64,000 nucleotides of DNA from assembly GCA_964515235.1 (NCBI GenBank), contig CAZEVO010000002.1, positions 21,051 through 85,050 on the forward strand, read 5' to 3'. The translations under genes were made by a program, and so were the position numbers. Below the pieces are notes generated by a model. It saw only the letters and a program-made list of their open reading frames with translations, ran no database searches and was not told the origin of the DNA. The stretch comes from OPU3-GD-OMZ sp964515235. Lineage in GTDB: Bacteria; Pseudomonadota; Gammaproteobacteria; Methylococcales; Methylomonadaceae. Shown piece after piece: positions 7,629 to 18,200 of the stretch (its first letter is position 1; every line of letters starts with the position of its first letter).

Positions 7629-9725
7629 TTAAGAATACTTGTTAACAATCGCATCGGTAATGTTTGCCGGTGCTTCCTTATACTTATCAAAGCGCATGCT
7701 ATAAGTTGCACGCCCTTGAGTTGCTGACCTTAAGTCGGTTGCATAACCAAACATCTCAGCCAACGGCACTTCACATACTATCGCCTTACCTGAAGGCGTA
7801 TCATCCATACCATGAATAATGCCTCTGCGACGATTCACGTCACCAACCACATCACCCATATGGCTTTCAGGCGTAATAATCTCCACCTCCATAATCGGCT
7901 CAAGCAATACCGGAGACGCTTCTTTAGCACCCTCCTTAAAACCCATCGAACCGGCTATTTTAAAAGCCATCTCATTCGAATCAACATCATGATACGAACC
8001 ATCAAACAAAGTCACTTTGACATCGACAACCGGAAAACCGGCCAAAACACCATTTTTCATTTGCTCAATCACACCTTTATCAACCGCCGGTATATAGTCC
8101 TTTGGGACTGTACCACCTACCACTTGGTTAACAAATTCATAACCAGACCCTTCCGGTTGCGGCTCCAACTTAAGCCACACATGACCGTATTGACCACGAC
8201 CTCCGGACTGACGTATGAATTTTCCTTCACACTCAACAGAGGATCTTATTGTTTCTCTGTAAGAAACCTGCGGTGCACCTACATTCGCTTCAACCGCAAA
8301 CTCTCGTTGTAATCGATCAACAATAATTTCAAGATGAAGTTCACCCATCCCTGAAATAATTGTCTGACCAGTCTCCTCTTCCGTATGAACACGAAAAGAA
8401 GGATCCTCTTGCGCCAACTTTGCTAACGCAATACCCATCTTTTCCTGATCCGCCTTCGTTCTCGGCTCAACCGCTACCGAAATTACTGGCTCTGGAAACT
8501 CCATTCGCTCCAGAACGATCTCAGATCCCAACATACACAAGGTATCCCCTGTGTTAACATCTTTCAGCCCTATTGCAGCTGCTATATCACCAGCATAGAC
8601 TTCATTAACTTCCTGTCGACTGTTTGCATGCATTTGTACAATACGGCCAACACGTTCTTTCTTTTTCTTTACCGAATTAAAAATCCGGTCACCACTAGCC
8701 AGGATTCCTGAATAAACCCTGAAAAAAACCAAAGTCCCAACAAACGGATCCGTCGCTATCTTAAATGCCAAAGCGGAAAAAGGAGCTTCATCATCCGCTG
8801 GACGTTCTTCTTCCGTCTCTTCATCTGCTAAAACACCTTTAATAGCAGCCACCTCAGTCGGCGCCGGCAGATACTCTATAACCGCATCCAACATCGTCTG
8901 AACGCCTTTGTTCTTAAAAGCAGAACCGCAGATTGTTGGCACTAAATCATTAGCTATCGTTTGCTGCCTTATGCCCGCTTTGATTTCTAGCTCTGACAAC
9001 TCTCCTGACTCCAAGTACTTATCTAATAAGTCCTCATTCGCCTCTGCTGCCGCCTCAATCATGGAATCACGCCACTTTCCGCATAATTCCAGCATATCTT
9101 CAGGAATTGCTTTTTCTTCAAATGCAACCCCCATGTTACCCTCTTCCCAATAAAGAGCCTTCATTTTAACGAGATCAACAACCCCTTTAAAATCCTCTTC
9201 AGCCCCTATCGGAATCTGCATCACTACCGGCCTGGCACCTAATCGATCAGTCATTTGACTAACTACCCGAAAAAAATCAGCACCGGACCTATCCATTTTA
9301 TTAACAAATGCTAACCGCGGCACTTGGTATTTATTTGCCTGACGCCAAACTGTCTCCGACTGTGGCTCTACCCCGCCAACAGCGCAAAAAACAGAACAAG
9401 CACCATCTAAAACCCGTAATGAACGCTCTACCTCAATAGTAAAGTCAACGTGCCCAGGAGTATCAATAATATTGATACGATGCTCAGGAAACTGCTTTTC
9501 CATTCCACTCCAAAAACAAGTGGTTGCAGCAGACGTTATCGTAATTCCACGCTCTTGCTCCTGCGCCATCCAGTCCATGGTCGCCGCCCCATCATGCACC
9601 TCGCCTATCTTATGAGAGACACCGGTATAATAAAGAACTCTCTCGGTAGTCGTGGTTTTGCCGGCATCAATATGGGCCATAATCCCAATATTACGATATC
9701 GGTTAATATCTGTCTGCCGAGCCAC
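7629..9725 (-). CDS. fusA: Translation elongation factor G
   Basis: GTPase that drives ribosomal translocation and, with RRF, ribosome recycling. It has 698 residues. G-domain motifs are AHIDAGKTTTTERV (18-31), DTPGHVDF and NKMDRSG. Domain IV ends with the segment GRATYSMRFDKYKEAP. It lies 30 bases from both rpsG and tufA in canonical str order. No sign of an EF-G2-type paralogue. Confidence 0.98.
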   Translation of the reverse strand: MARQTDINRYRNIGIMAHIDAGKTTTTERVLYYTGVSHKIGEVHDGAATMDWMAQEQERGITITSAATTCFWSGMEKQFPEHRINIIDTPGHVDFTIEVERSLRVLDGACSVFCAVGGVEPQSETVWRQANKYQVPRLAFVNKMDRSGADFFRVVSQMTDRLGARPVVMQIPIGAEEDFKGVVDLVKMKALYWEEGNMGVAFEEKAIPEDMLELCGKWRDSMIEAAAEANEDLLDKYLESGELSELEIKAGIRQQTIANDLVPTICGSAFKNKGVQTMLDAVIEYLPAPTEVAAIKGVLADEETEEERPADDEAPFSALAFKIATDPFVGTLVFFRVYSGILASGDRIFNSVKKKKERVGRIVQMHANSRQEVNEVYAGDIAAAIGLKDVNTGDTLCMLGSEIVLERMEFPEPVISVAVEPRTKADQEKMGIALAKLAQEDPSFRVHTEEETGQTIISGMGELHLEIIVDRLQREFAVEANVGAPQVSYRETIRSSVECEGKFIRQSGGRGQYGHVWLKLEPQPEGSGYEFVNQVVGGTVPKDYIPAVDKGVIEQMKNGVLAGFPVVDVKVTLFDGSYHDVDSNEMAFKIAGSMGFKEGAKEASPVLLEPIMEVEIITPESHMGDVVGDVNRRRGIIHGMDDTPSGKAIVCEVPLAEMFGYATDLRSATQGRATYSMRFDKYKEAPANITDAIVNKYS

Positions 9726-9755
9726 TTCAAATCACTATCAGCTGTTAACTATCAA

Positions 9756-10226
9756 TTACCAACGGTAATGCGCAAATGCTTTATTCGCATCTGCCATTCT
9801 ATGAGTATCTTCACGCTTCTTCGCAGCCGCACCTCGATTCTCAGAGGCATCTAACAACTCACCTGCCAACTTCAAGGCCATGCTACGCTCGTTCCTTTTT
9901 CTAGCTGCATCAATCGTCCAACGCATTGCTAACCCGACACGACGCGTCGGCATAACTTCAACAGGAACCTGATAAGTAGCCCCACCAACACGACGAGACT
10001 TCACCTCTACACGAGGCTGAATATTCTCTAGAGCCTTAACCAGCACATCCAAAGGTGCTTCATGGCCTTTGCTCTCAATCACATCTAAAGCACCGTACAC
10101 GATCTTCTCAGCAACTGACTTTTTGCCACTTACCATGATCATATTCATGAACTTCGCTAATAACTCACTCCCAAATCTTGGATCTGGAAGTATACTTCTT
10201 TTTTCGGCCGCTCTTCTTCTAGACAT
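9756..10226 (-). CDS. rpsG: 30S ribosomal protein S7
   Basis: S7 nucleates assembly of the 30S head and in E. coli represses the str operon by binding the rpsL-rpsG intercistronic RNA. It has 156 residues, starting MSRRRAAEKRSILPDPRFGS. The rpsL-rpsG gap here is only 16 bases, much shorter than the E. coli S7 target, so that form of feedback is probably absent or located elsewhere. Confidence 0.97.
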   Translation of the reverse strand: MSRRRAAEKRSILPDPRFGSELLAKFMNMIMVSGKKSVAEKIVYGALDVIESKGHEAPLDVLVKALENIQPRVEVKSRRVGGATYQVPVEVMPTRRVGLAMRWTIDAARKRNERSMALKLAGELLDASENRGAAAKKREDTHRMADANKAFAHYRW

Positions 10227-10242
10227 TTTCTACTGTACCTGG

Positions 10243-10617
10243 TTAACTTTTTGGTCTTTTAGCGCCATACTTCGAACGCCCACGTTTTCTTCCATCAACA
10301 CCTGAAGTATCAAGACTTCCTCGCACTACATGATAACGAACACCGGGAAGATCTTTAACACGACCCCCACGAATCAAGACCACGGAGTGCTCCTGAAGGT
10401 TATGCCCTTCACCACCGATATAGCTACTCACCTCAGAACCGTTAGTCAATCTTACCCGAGCGACTTTACGTAAAGCTGAGTTTGGCTTTTTAGGGGTAGT
10501 TGTATAAACACGCGTACAGACCCCCCGTCTTTGTGGACAGGCGTCCAATGCAGGCACATTACTTTTTACAATCTTTCTAACTCTCGGCTTACGAACCAGT
10601 TGGTTAATCGTGGCCAT
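10243..10617 (-). CDS. rpsL: 30S ribosomal protein S12
   Basis: S12 sits at the decoding centre. It has 124 residues, with TTPKKPNSALRKVARVRL and GGRVKDLPGVRYHVVRG. The two lysines that mutate in streptomycin-resistant strains (K42/43 and K87/88) are wild type. It is the first gene of the str operon, about 110 bases downstream of the predicted transcription start and behind a terminator-like hairpin. Confidence 0.97.
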   Translation of the reverse strand: MATINQLVRKPRVRKIVKSNVPALDACPQRRGVCTRVYTTTPKKPNSALRKVARVRLTNGSEVSSYIGGEGHNLQEHSVVLIRGGRVKDLPGVRYHVVRGSLDTSGVDGRKRGRSKYGAKRPKS

Positions 10618-10657
10618 ATCTTTTAGACTCCAAATTAATTTTTAAGCATCAGGCAAT

Positions 10658-10685
10658 AAAAAAACCGTCGCACACTGTACAACGG
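10658..10685 (-). terminator. Attenuator-like hairpin in the rpsL (str operon) leader
   Basis: On the minus strand a 9-bp stem (arms CCGTTGTAC and GTGCGACGG, two G-U pairs, three-base loop) is followed at once by seven T. It lies about 40 bases after the predicted start of transcription and 41 bases before the rpsL ATG. So it is in the leader, not behind a gene, and would act as an attenuator. No leader peptide is visible. Confidence 0.6.
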
Positions 10686-10732
10686 AATCTCAAATATTCT
10701 TTAACTAACCTGATATAACAAGCTAGCCGCTT

Positions 10733-10761
10733 ATAATAAATAGTTAACTCATACAAGTCAA
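10733..10761 (-). promoter_or_regulatory. Sigma70 promoter of the str operon
   Basis: On the minus strand TTGACT at 10761-10756, a 17-base spacer and TATTAT at 10738-10733. Spacing and both boxes are close to consensus. Transcription would start near 10726, giving a leader of about 110 bases before rpsL. It is the only good promoter in the rpoC-rpsL gap. Confidence 0.7.
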
Positions 10762-10838
10762 GCACTACCTAATTTATGAACGACAAATGAACGTCTGCAT
10801 GCCCCTCAAAACAGAAAACGAAACTATTTGCATCACAT

Positions 10839-10875
10839 AAAAAAGTAGGTTAACTCAAAAAAAGCCAACCTACTT
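10839..10875 (-). terminator. Rho-independent terminator after rpoC
   Basis: On the minus strand a perfect 9-bp stem (AAGTAGGTT / AACCTACTT) with a 15-base loop is followed by a run of T. It starts 41 bases after the rpoC stop and ends the rplKAJL-rpoBC transcript before the str promoter. The 298-base rpoC-rpsL gap holds only this terminator, the str promoter and the leader hairpin. Confidence 0.75.
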
Positions 10876-10915
10876 ACAAGTAATCACATTGGCTTGCGCC
10901 CTTTTTTTATAAAAG

Positions 10916-13900
10916 CTATATCTCAGTATTCAAAGCTTTTTTCAGCGCTTCTTCAACCTCATCAATATCAACTTTTGTTTCTTCAACAACATCAAAAACA
11001 TTTTCACGATCTAATTTGTTCTGCTTACGTTGCGCATGGTATGCCAACCCAGTACCGGCCGGAATCAAACGCCCAACAATTACATTTTCCTTTAAACCAT
11101 GAAGCTCATCTTTTAACCCTCTTACAGCGGCATCAGTTAACACCCGAGTCGTCTCTTGAAATGACGCAGCCGAAATAAATGACTCTGTTGCCAATGACGC
11201 TTTAGTAATACCTAAAAGCATCGGTGCAAAAGTAGCAGGAACCTTATCTTCTACTTCCATTTTCTTATTGACTTCATTAACCAATAATCGCTCTAACTGC
11301 TCACCTTTGGTAAATTCAGTATCTCCTGAAGACGTAATCTCAACTTTCCTGAGCATTTGTCGAATAATCGCCTCGATATGTTTATCGTTAATTTTAACGC
11401 CCTGCAAACGATAAACATCCTGAATTTCCTTAACTAAATAAGCCGCTAACTCTTCAATACCCCGTAACCGTAGAATGTCATGCGGTGTTAACTCACCTTC
11501 AGCAATGGTTTCACCCTTTTCAACAAATTCACCCTCAAAAACCGTAATATGACGCCATTTCGGAACCAAGGTTTCATATTGCTCACCACTTGAATCGGTT
11601 ATAACAATTCTTTGCTTACCTTTTGTCTCTTTGCCGAATGAAACTGCACCAGTTGCTTCCGCTAAAATTGCGGGGTCTTTAGTTTTGCGCGCCTCGAATA
11701 AGTCTGCTACCCTCGGTAAACCACCGGTAATATCACGGGTTTTACTCGACTCTTGTGGGATTCTAGCTAATACGTCACCGACCTGAACTTCTTCACCATC
11801 CTTAATATTTGCTATCGCCCCAGTCGGGAGAAAATACTGTGCCACAATCTCAGTACCTGAAAGATACAAATCATCCCCATTTTCATCGACCAATTTAACC
11901 ATTGGACGCAATTCTTTACCAGCACTACCCCGCTGCTTAGGATCAATTACAATTAAAGAGCTTAAACCGGTAACCTCATCAGACTCCTGACGAACCGTAA
12001 TTCCTTCAATAAAATCTACAAGCTTAACAAACCCACGAACCTCAGTTACAACGGGGTGTGTATGCGGGTCCCAAGTAACGATAATATCCCCGGCATTAAC
12101 TTGACCACCTTCCTTTTTAGAAATCACAGCCCCGTAAGGGATTTTATATCGCTCCCTCTCACGGCCGTATTTATCAACAATTCCAACCTCACCAGAACGT
12201 GAAACAGCGACCAAACTTCCTTCTTTATTCTGAACCGTTTTAAGATTATTCAGCTTAATGGTCCCTTCAGACTTAATTTGCACATTACTTACTGCTGCAG
12301 CTCTCGACGCAGCACCACCAATGTGAAAAGTACGCATGGTCAACTGCGTTCCAGGCTCTCCGATTGATTGCGCCGCAATAACACCAACAGCCTCACCACT
12401 ATTAACCAAATGCCCACGACCCAGATCACGCCCATAACAAAGGGAACAAACACCATGACGCGCCTCACAGGTAATAATAGAGCGAACCAATAACTCATCG
12501 ACCCCATTTTCCTCTAGTAAAGCAACCAAACCTTCATCTAACATGGTTTTAGCTGGAACCAAGACCTTTTCACCGGCTCCATCAAGAACATCACCTGAAA
12601 CAACACGCCCTAACACCCGTTCACTCAACGGCATGACTACGTCACCCCCTTCAATGATTGGAGTTAAGGTTAACCCACCCTCAGAACCACAATCGTGCAT
12701 AGAGACGACTAAATCCTGCGCAACATCAACTAACCGACGGGTCAAATAACCTGAATTGGCTGTTTTAAGTGCTGTATCCGCTAAACCTTTTCTCGCACCG
12801 TGAGTCGAGATAAAGTATTGTAATACATCTAACCCTTCTCTGAAATTCGCCGTAATTGGCGTTTCTATAATTGAACCATCTGGTTTGGCCATCAATCCGC
12901 GCATTCCTGCAAGCTGCCTGATTTGAGCCGCAGAACCCCGCGCCCCGGAATCAGCCATCATAAAAATAGAATTAAATGACTTTTCTTTAACGGCATTGCC
13001 TTCGGCATCTATCGCATCTTCTTCACCCAGGCCCTCCATCATTACTTTAGCCACTTGCTCATTAGCTCGCGACCAAATATCAACTACCTTATTATAACGC
13101 TCACCTTCTGTTACTAAACCAGAAGCGTATTGATCTTGGATATCTTTTACTTCTCGCTCAGATGATTCAATAATGGGTGATTTACCTTTTGGAACAGCCA
13201 TGTCTTCAAGACCAATGGAAACTCCGGCTTTCGTTGCCGACCTAAATCCTAGATACATCAATTGATCCGCCAAGACAACAGTATCTTTGATTCCTAAGTT
13301 CCGATAGCAGTAATCAATTAACTTTGAGATATTCTTTTTAGTCATATCACAATTGACTACACTAAACGGAATACCTTCAGGAACAATTTCCCAAATTAAC
13401 CCACGACCCACTGTCGTTTTGACCCGACTGGTACGATATTCAAACTCACCTAAATCATTAAAAACTTTTTCTTTAATCCGTAGCTGGATCTTCGTACGAA
13501 CTTCAACCTGATTAAAATGCAACGCTTTATAGATTTCATCTAGGTCGGCAAAAATACTACCTTCGCCTTTAGCATTTATTTTTTCACGACTGATTGCATA
13601 TAACCCTAATACTACATCCTGTGTCGGATTAATAACAGGTTCGCCATTAGCTGGTGAAAGAATATTATTTGTAGCCATCATCAATGTTCTGGCTTCAAGT
13701 TGCGCTTCTATTGACAAGGGAACGTGAACCGCCATTTGGTCACCGTCAAAATCCGCATTGAAGGCACTACAAACCAATGGGTGTAACTGAATTGCCTTAC
13801 CTTCAATTAAAGTCGGCTCAAAGGCCTGAATTCCCAATCGGTGTAATGTCGGCGCTCGGTTAAGCATAATCGGATGCTCTCGAATTACTTCTTCAAGAAT

Positions 13901-15130
13901 ATCCCAAACTTCACCACCTTCTTTTTCAACCAATTTCTTAGCGGCCTTGATTGTGGTCGCTAAACCACGCAACTGGAGTTTACTAAAAATAAATGGCTTA
14001 AATAACTCAAGACCCATTTTCTTCGGTAAACCACATTGGTGTAATTTCAATGTAGGTCCAACAACAATAACTGAACGCCCAGAATAATCTACTCGTTTTC
14101 CTAATAGATTCTGTCTGAAACGGCCCTGCTTACCCTTAATCATATCTGCAAGTGACTTTAACGCTCGCCGATTCGTGCCGGTAATTGCCCGTCCTCGTCG
14201 TCCGTTATCCAATAAGGCATCAACAGACTCCTGAAGCATTCTCTTCTCATTCCGAACAATTATATCCGGTGCATTTAGCTCCAATAACCGTCCTAATCGA
14301 TTGTTCCGGTTGATGACACGGCGATACAAATCATTTAAGTCAGACGTTGCAAAACGACCACCATCCAGAGGAACCAAAGGTCGTAATTCCGGCGGCAAGA
14401 CTGGCAAAACAGTCAAGATCATCCATTCTGGACGATTATCAGAAGCTAGCAACGCTTCTAATACCTTTAAACGCTTAGAAAACTTCTTAATTTTAGTTTC
14501 AGAACTCGTCGCATTAATATTATCGCGTAGATCAGTGACTTCCCCCGGCAAATCGATTGATTTCAGCAACTCGAAGATGGCTTCCGCACCCATCTTTGCA
14601 TCAAAATCATCTCCATATTCCTCAACTTTCTCTAGATATTCATCATCCGTTAACAACTCACCACGTTCCAATGGTGTCATCCCAGATTCTAGCACTACAA
14701 ATGATTCAAAATACAAAACTCGCTCAATTTCCCGCAGAGTCATATCTAGCAAAAGTGCTATTCTAGAAGGTAAAGATTTTAAAAACCAGATATGCGCAAC
14801 TGGACTAGCCAAATCAATATGACCCATTCGCTCACGACGAACTTTTGACAAGGTCACTTCAACGCCACATTTTTCGCAAATCACCCCTCGGTGTTTTAGG
14901 CGTTTATACTTGCCACAAAGACATTCATAATCACTAACTGGACCAAATATCTTGGCACAAAACAACCCATCTCGTTCAGGTTTAAATGTTCGATAATTAA
15001 TTGTTTCAGGTTTTTTAACTTCCCCGAATGACCACGACCGAATTCTCTGCGGTGATGCCAATCCAATTCGAATTGCATCAAAGTCTTCAACCTGACCTTG
15101 ACGGTTTAAAACATTAAATAAATCTTTCAA
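10916..15130 (-). CDS. rpoC: DNA-directed RNA polymerase subunit beta'
   Basis: Largest subunit of RNA polymerase, carrying the active-site aspartates. It has 1,404 residues, matching the gammaproteobacterial length. Visible motifs are the N-terminal zinc ribbon (CLCGKYKRLKHRGVICEKCG, from residue 70), the catalytic NADFDGDQMAVH, and the second zinc site CEARHGVCSLCYGRDLG. It lies 70 bases after rpoB. Confidence 0.99.
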   Translation of the reverse strand: MKDLFNVLNRQGQVEDFDAIRIGLASPQRIRSWSFGEVKKPETINYRTFKPERDGLFCAKIFGPVSDYECLCGKYKRLKHRGVICEKCGVEVTLSKVRRERMGHIDLASPVAHIWFLKSLPSRIALLLDMTLREIERVLYFESFVVLESGMTPLERGELLTDDEYLEKVEEYGDDFDAKMGAEAIFELLKSIDLPGEVTDLRDNINATSSETKIKKFSKRLKVLEALLASDNRPEWMILTVLPVLPPELRPLVPLDGGRFATSDLNDLYRRVINRNNRLGRLLELNAPDIIVRNEKRMLQESVDALLDNGRRGRAITGTNRRALKSLADMIKGKQGRFRQNLLGKRVDYSGRSVIVVGPTLKLHQCGLPKKMGLELFKPFIFSKLQLRGLATTIKAAKKLVEKEGGEVWDILEEVIREHPIMLNRAPTLHRLGIQAFEPTLIEGKAIQLHPLVCSAFNADFDGDQMAVHVPLSIEAQLEARTLMMATNNILSPANGEPVINPTQDVVLGLYAISREKINAKGEGSIFADLDEIYKALHFNQVEVRTKIQLRIKEKVFNDLGEFEYRTSRVKTTVGRGLIWEIVPEGIPFSVVNCDMTKKNISKLIDYCYRNLGIKDTVVLADQLMYLGFRSATKAGVSIGLEDMAVPKGKSPIIESSEREVKDIQDQYASGLVTEGERYNKVVDIWSRANEQVAKVMMEGLGEEDAIDAEGNAVKEKSFNSIFMMADSGARGSAAQIRQLAGMRGLMAKPDGSIIETPITANFREGLDVLQYFISTHGARKGLADTALKTANSGYLTRRLVDVAQDLVVSMHDCGSEGGLTLTPIIEGGDVVMPLSERVLGRVVSGDVLDGAGEKVLVPAKTMLDEGLVALLEENGVDELLVRSIITCEARHGVCSLCYGRDLGRGHLVNSGEAVGVIAAQSIGEPGTQLTMRTFHIGGAASRAAAVSNVQIKSEGTIKLNNLKTVQNKEGSLVAVSRSGEVGIVDKYGRERERYKIPYGAVISKKEGGQVNAGDIIVTWDPHTHPVVTEVRGFVKLVDFIEGITVRQESDEVTGLSSLIVIDPKQRGSAGKELRPMVKLVDENGDDLYLSGTEIVAQYFLPTGAIANIKDGEEVQVGDVLARIPQESSKTRDITGGLPRVADLFEARKTKDPAILAEATGAVSFGKETKGKQRIVITDSSGEQYETLVPKWRHITVFEGEFVEKGETIAEGELTPHDILRLRGIEELAAYLVKEIQDVYRLQGVKINDKHIEAIIRQMLRKVEITSSGDTEFTKGEQLERLLVNEVNKKMEVEDKVPATFAPMLLGITKASLATESFISAASFQETTRVLTDAAVRGLKDELHGLKENVIVGRLIPAGTGLAYHAQRKQNKLDRENVFDVVEETKVDIDEVEEALKKALNTEI

Positions 15131-15200
15131 GCGCTTGTCCTCTAATCAAACGATACGATCTGGAATAACCCAGCGTGTCTATAAGCCATTATGCTCTGGA

Positions 15201-18200
15201 TTATTTCTGTCTTTCGAGCTCAATGTTAATTCCCAAAGATCGAATCTCTTTAACTAATACGTTAAATGATTCAGGCATCCCGGCATCCATATCATGCTTA
15301 CCATCGACAATATTTTTATACATTCTTGTTCTCCCACTAACATCATCTGACTTAACAGTTAACATTTCCTGCAAGGTATAAGCAGCACCATAAGCCTCAA
15401 GTGCCCATACTTCCATTTCTCCAAAACGTTGACCTCCAAATTGCGCCTTACCACCCAACGGCTGCTGCGTCACAAGACTATACGGCCCGGTTGATCTTGC
15501 ATGCATTTTGTCATCAACCAAATGATTCAATTTCAACATATACATATAACCGACAGTAACTTCACGCTCAAATTTATCACCGGTCAACCCATCGAATAAC
15601 GTTGCCTGCCCATGTTCTGGTAAATCAGCTAACTTCAACATGGACCTGATATCATCCTCAGACGCACCATCAAAAACAGGTGATGCCATCGGAACACCTC
15701 CGGTCAAATTGGCTGCCATTTCCATTATTTCTTTATCAGAAAAGTTATCTAGATCTTCTTCTCGACCGCTAGTGTTATAAATACGCCCCAAGTAGTCTCT
15801 GATATCTTGTATTTTAGCTTGAGCCCGAATCATCTCATCAATCTTAAACCCGAGCCCCTTAGCAGCCCACCCTAAATGCGTTTCTAGGACCTGGCCAACA
15901 TTCATCCGTGAGGGCACACCCAATGGATTTAACAAAATATCAACTGGTCGACCATCAGCGGTATAAGGCATGTCTTCAACCGGAACGATTTGAGAAATAA
16001 CCCCCTTATTACCGTGGCGGCCAGCCATTTTATCCCCAGGCTGAATTCGTCTTTTAACGGCCAAGTGAACCTTAACCATTTTTATAACACCGGGTGCTAA
16101 GTCATCACCCATTGTGATTTTATTCCGCTTAATTTCAAGTTGCTTGTCAAACTCTTTACGTAATTGCTCAATTTGCACTGTAATCGCTTCTAATTGAACA
16201 TTAAGATCTTCATTGGTTGTCGTAATAGTTAACCATTTTTTCTGCTCCATTCCCTGTAATACTTCAGCAGTGATCTCTTTACTCTTTTTAAAACCTAACA
16301 TCGATGATTCCATCGATTCGCCCAACAACAACTTTTCTACACGGCTGTAAATATCTTGCTCAAGAATAAATCGACGGTCATCAAAATCTTTTTTAGCTAG
16401 TTTTATTTCGTCTTCTTCTATAGACAGGGCTCTAGCATCCTTTTGAACGCCTTCACGAGTAAAGACCTGAACATCAATAACATGACCATCCATACCATTA
16501 GGTACACGCAATGAAGTATCTTTAACGTCTGCCGCTTTTTCTCCAAAAATGGCACGTAACAATTTCTCTTCTGGTGTCAGTTGACTTTCACCTTTCGGCG
16601 TCACCTTACCCACCAATATGTCACCACCCTTGACTTCAGCACCAACAAAGACAATGCCAGACTCATCTAATTTGGATAGTGCCTCTTCACTCACGTTAGG
16701 AATATCTGCTGTAATCTCTTCAGGGCTTTGCTTGGTATCCCGGGCGACACAAGTTTTTTCTTCGATATGAATCGTCGTAAAACGATCTTCTTTCACTACT
16801 TGTTCGGAAACCAAAATAGAATCTTCAAAGTTATACCCATTCCAAGGCATAAAAGCGATCAGCATGTTTTGACCTAAGGCCAACTCACCAATATCTGTCG
16901 AGGGCCCATCAGCTAAAATATCTCCTGCCTTAACCGTATCAGCCAATTTAACTAATGGCTTTTGATTAATACATGTGTTTTGATTCGAACGGGTATATTT
17001 AATCAGGTTATAAATATCTACCCCTGATTCTCCAGCCTCAGTTTCTGAATCATCAACACGTACAACAATTCGAGCAGCATCCACTTTCTCAATCACACCA
17101 CTACGTTTAGCAACCACGGTTACACCTGAATCTTTAGCTACAGTTCGCTCCATCCCCGTACCAACTAATGGTTTCTCAGCAATCAAGGTCGGAACAGCTT
17201 GACGCTGCATATTCGATCCCATTAATGCTCTGTTGGCATCATCATGCTCAAGAAAAGGAATAATTGATGCTGCTACCGATACAATTTGCTTTGAAGATAC
17301 ATCCATATATTGCACATCTTCTGATGCTGCTAATTGAAATTCATCCTTGTAGCGACAAGAAACTAGGCCCTGAACCAATTGATTGTTAACATCAACTGCC
17401 ACACTAGCCTGAGCAATTATGTATTCCCCTTCCTCAATGGCAGATAAGTAATCGACCTGATTAGTTACTTTACCATCAACTACTTTACGATATGGCGTTT
17501 CTAGAAAACCATACTTATTTGTTCTAGCATAAACAGCTAAAGAGTTAATCAACCCAATATTCGGCCCCTCGGGCGTTTCAATCGGACAAACACGACCATA
17601 ATGCGTGGTATGTACATCTCGAACCTCAAAACCGGCTCGTTCTCGCGCTAGTCCTCCAGGCCCTAAAGCAGAAACCCGTCGTTTATGTGTAACCTGCGAT
17701 AATGGATTATTCTGATCCATAAATTGCGATAACTGGCTAGATCCAAAAAATTCTTTAACCGCTGCTGATACTGGCTTAGCATTAATAATTTCCTGAGGCA
17801 TTAAACCTTCAGAGTCAGCCAGAGTTAATCGTTCTCTAACAGCTCTTTCAACACGAACCAAACCAACTCGAAATTGATTTTCAATCATTTCCCCAACCGA
17901 ACGAACCCGTCGATTACCCAAATGATCGATATCGTCAATATTCAAATTACCATTGCGAATATCAATTAACTCTTTCAGTACATCAATGATGTCATCTTTT
18001 GTTAATGCTCCCTCTCCAACAATTTCTTTACGCCCTAGGCGTCGATTAAATTTCATTCTACCAACAGCAGACAAATCGTATCGATCGGAACTAAAAAACA
18101 AATTATTAAATAACTTTTCTGCCGCATCTTCAGTCGGCGGCTCACCCGGACGCATCATCCGATATATTTCAATTAATGCTTCAATCCTATTACTGGTATT

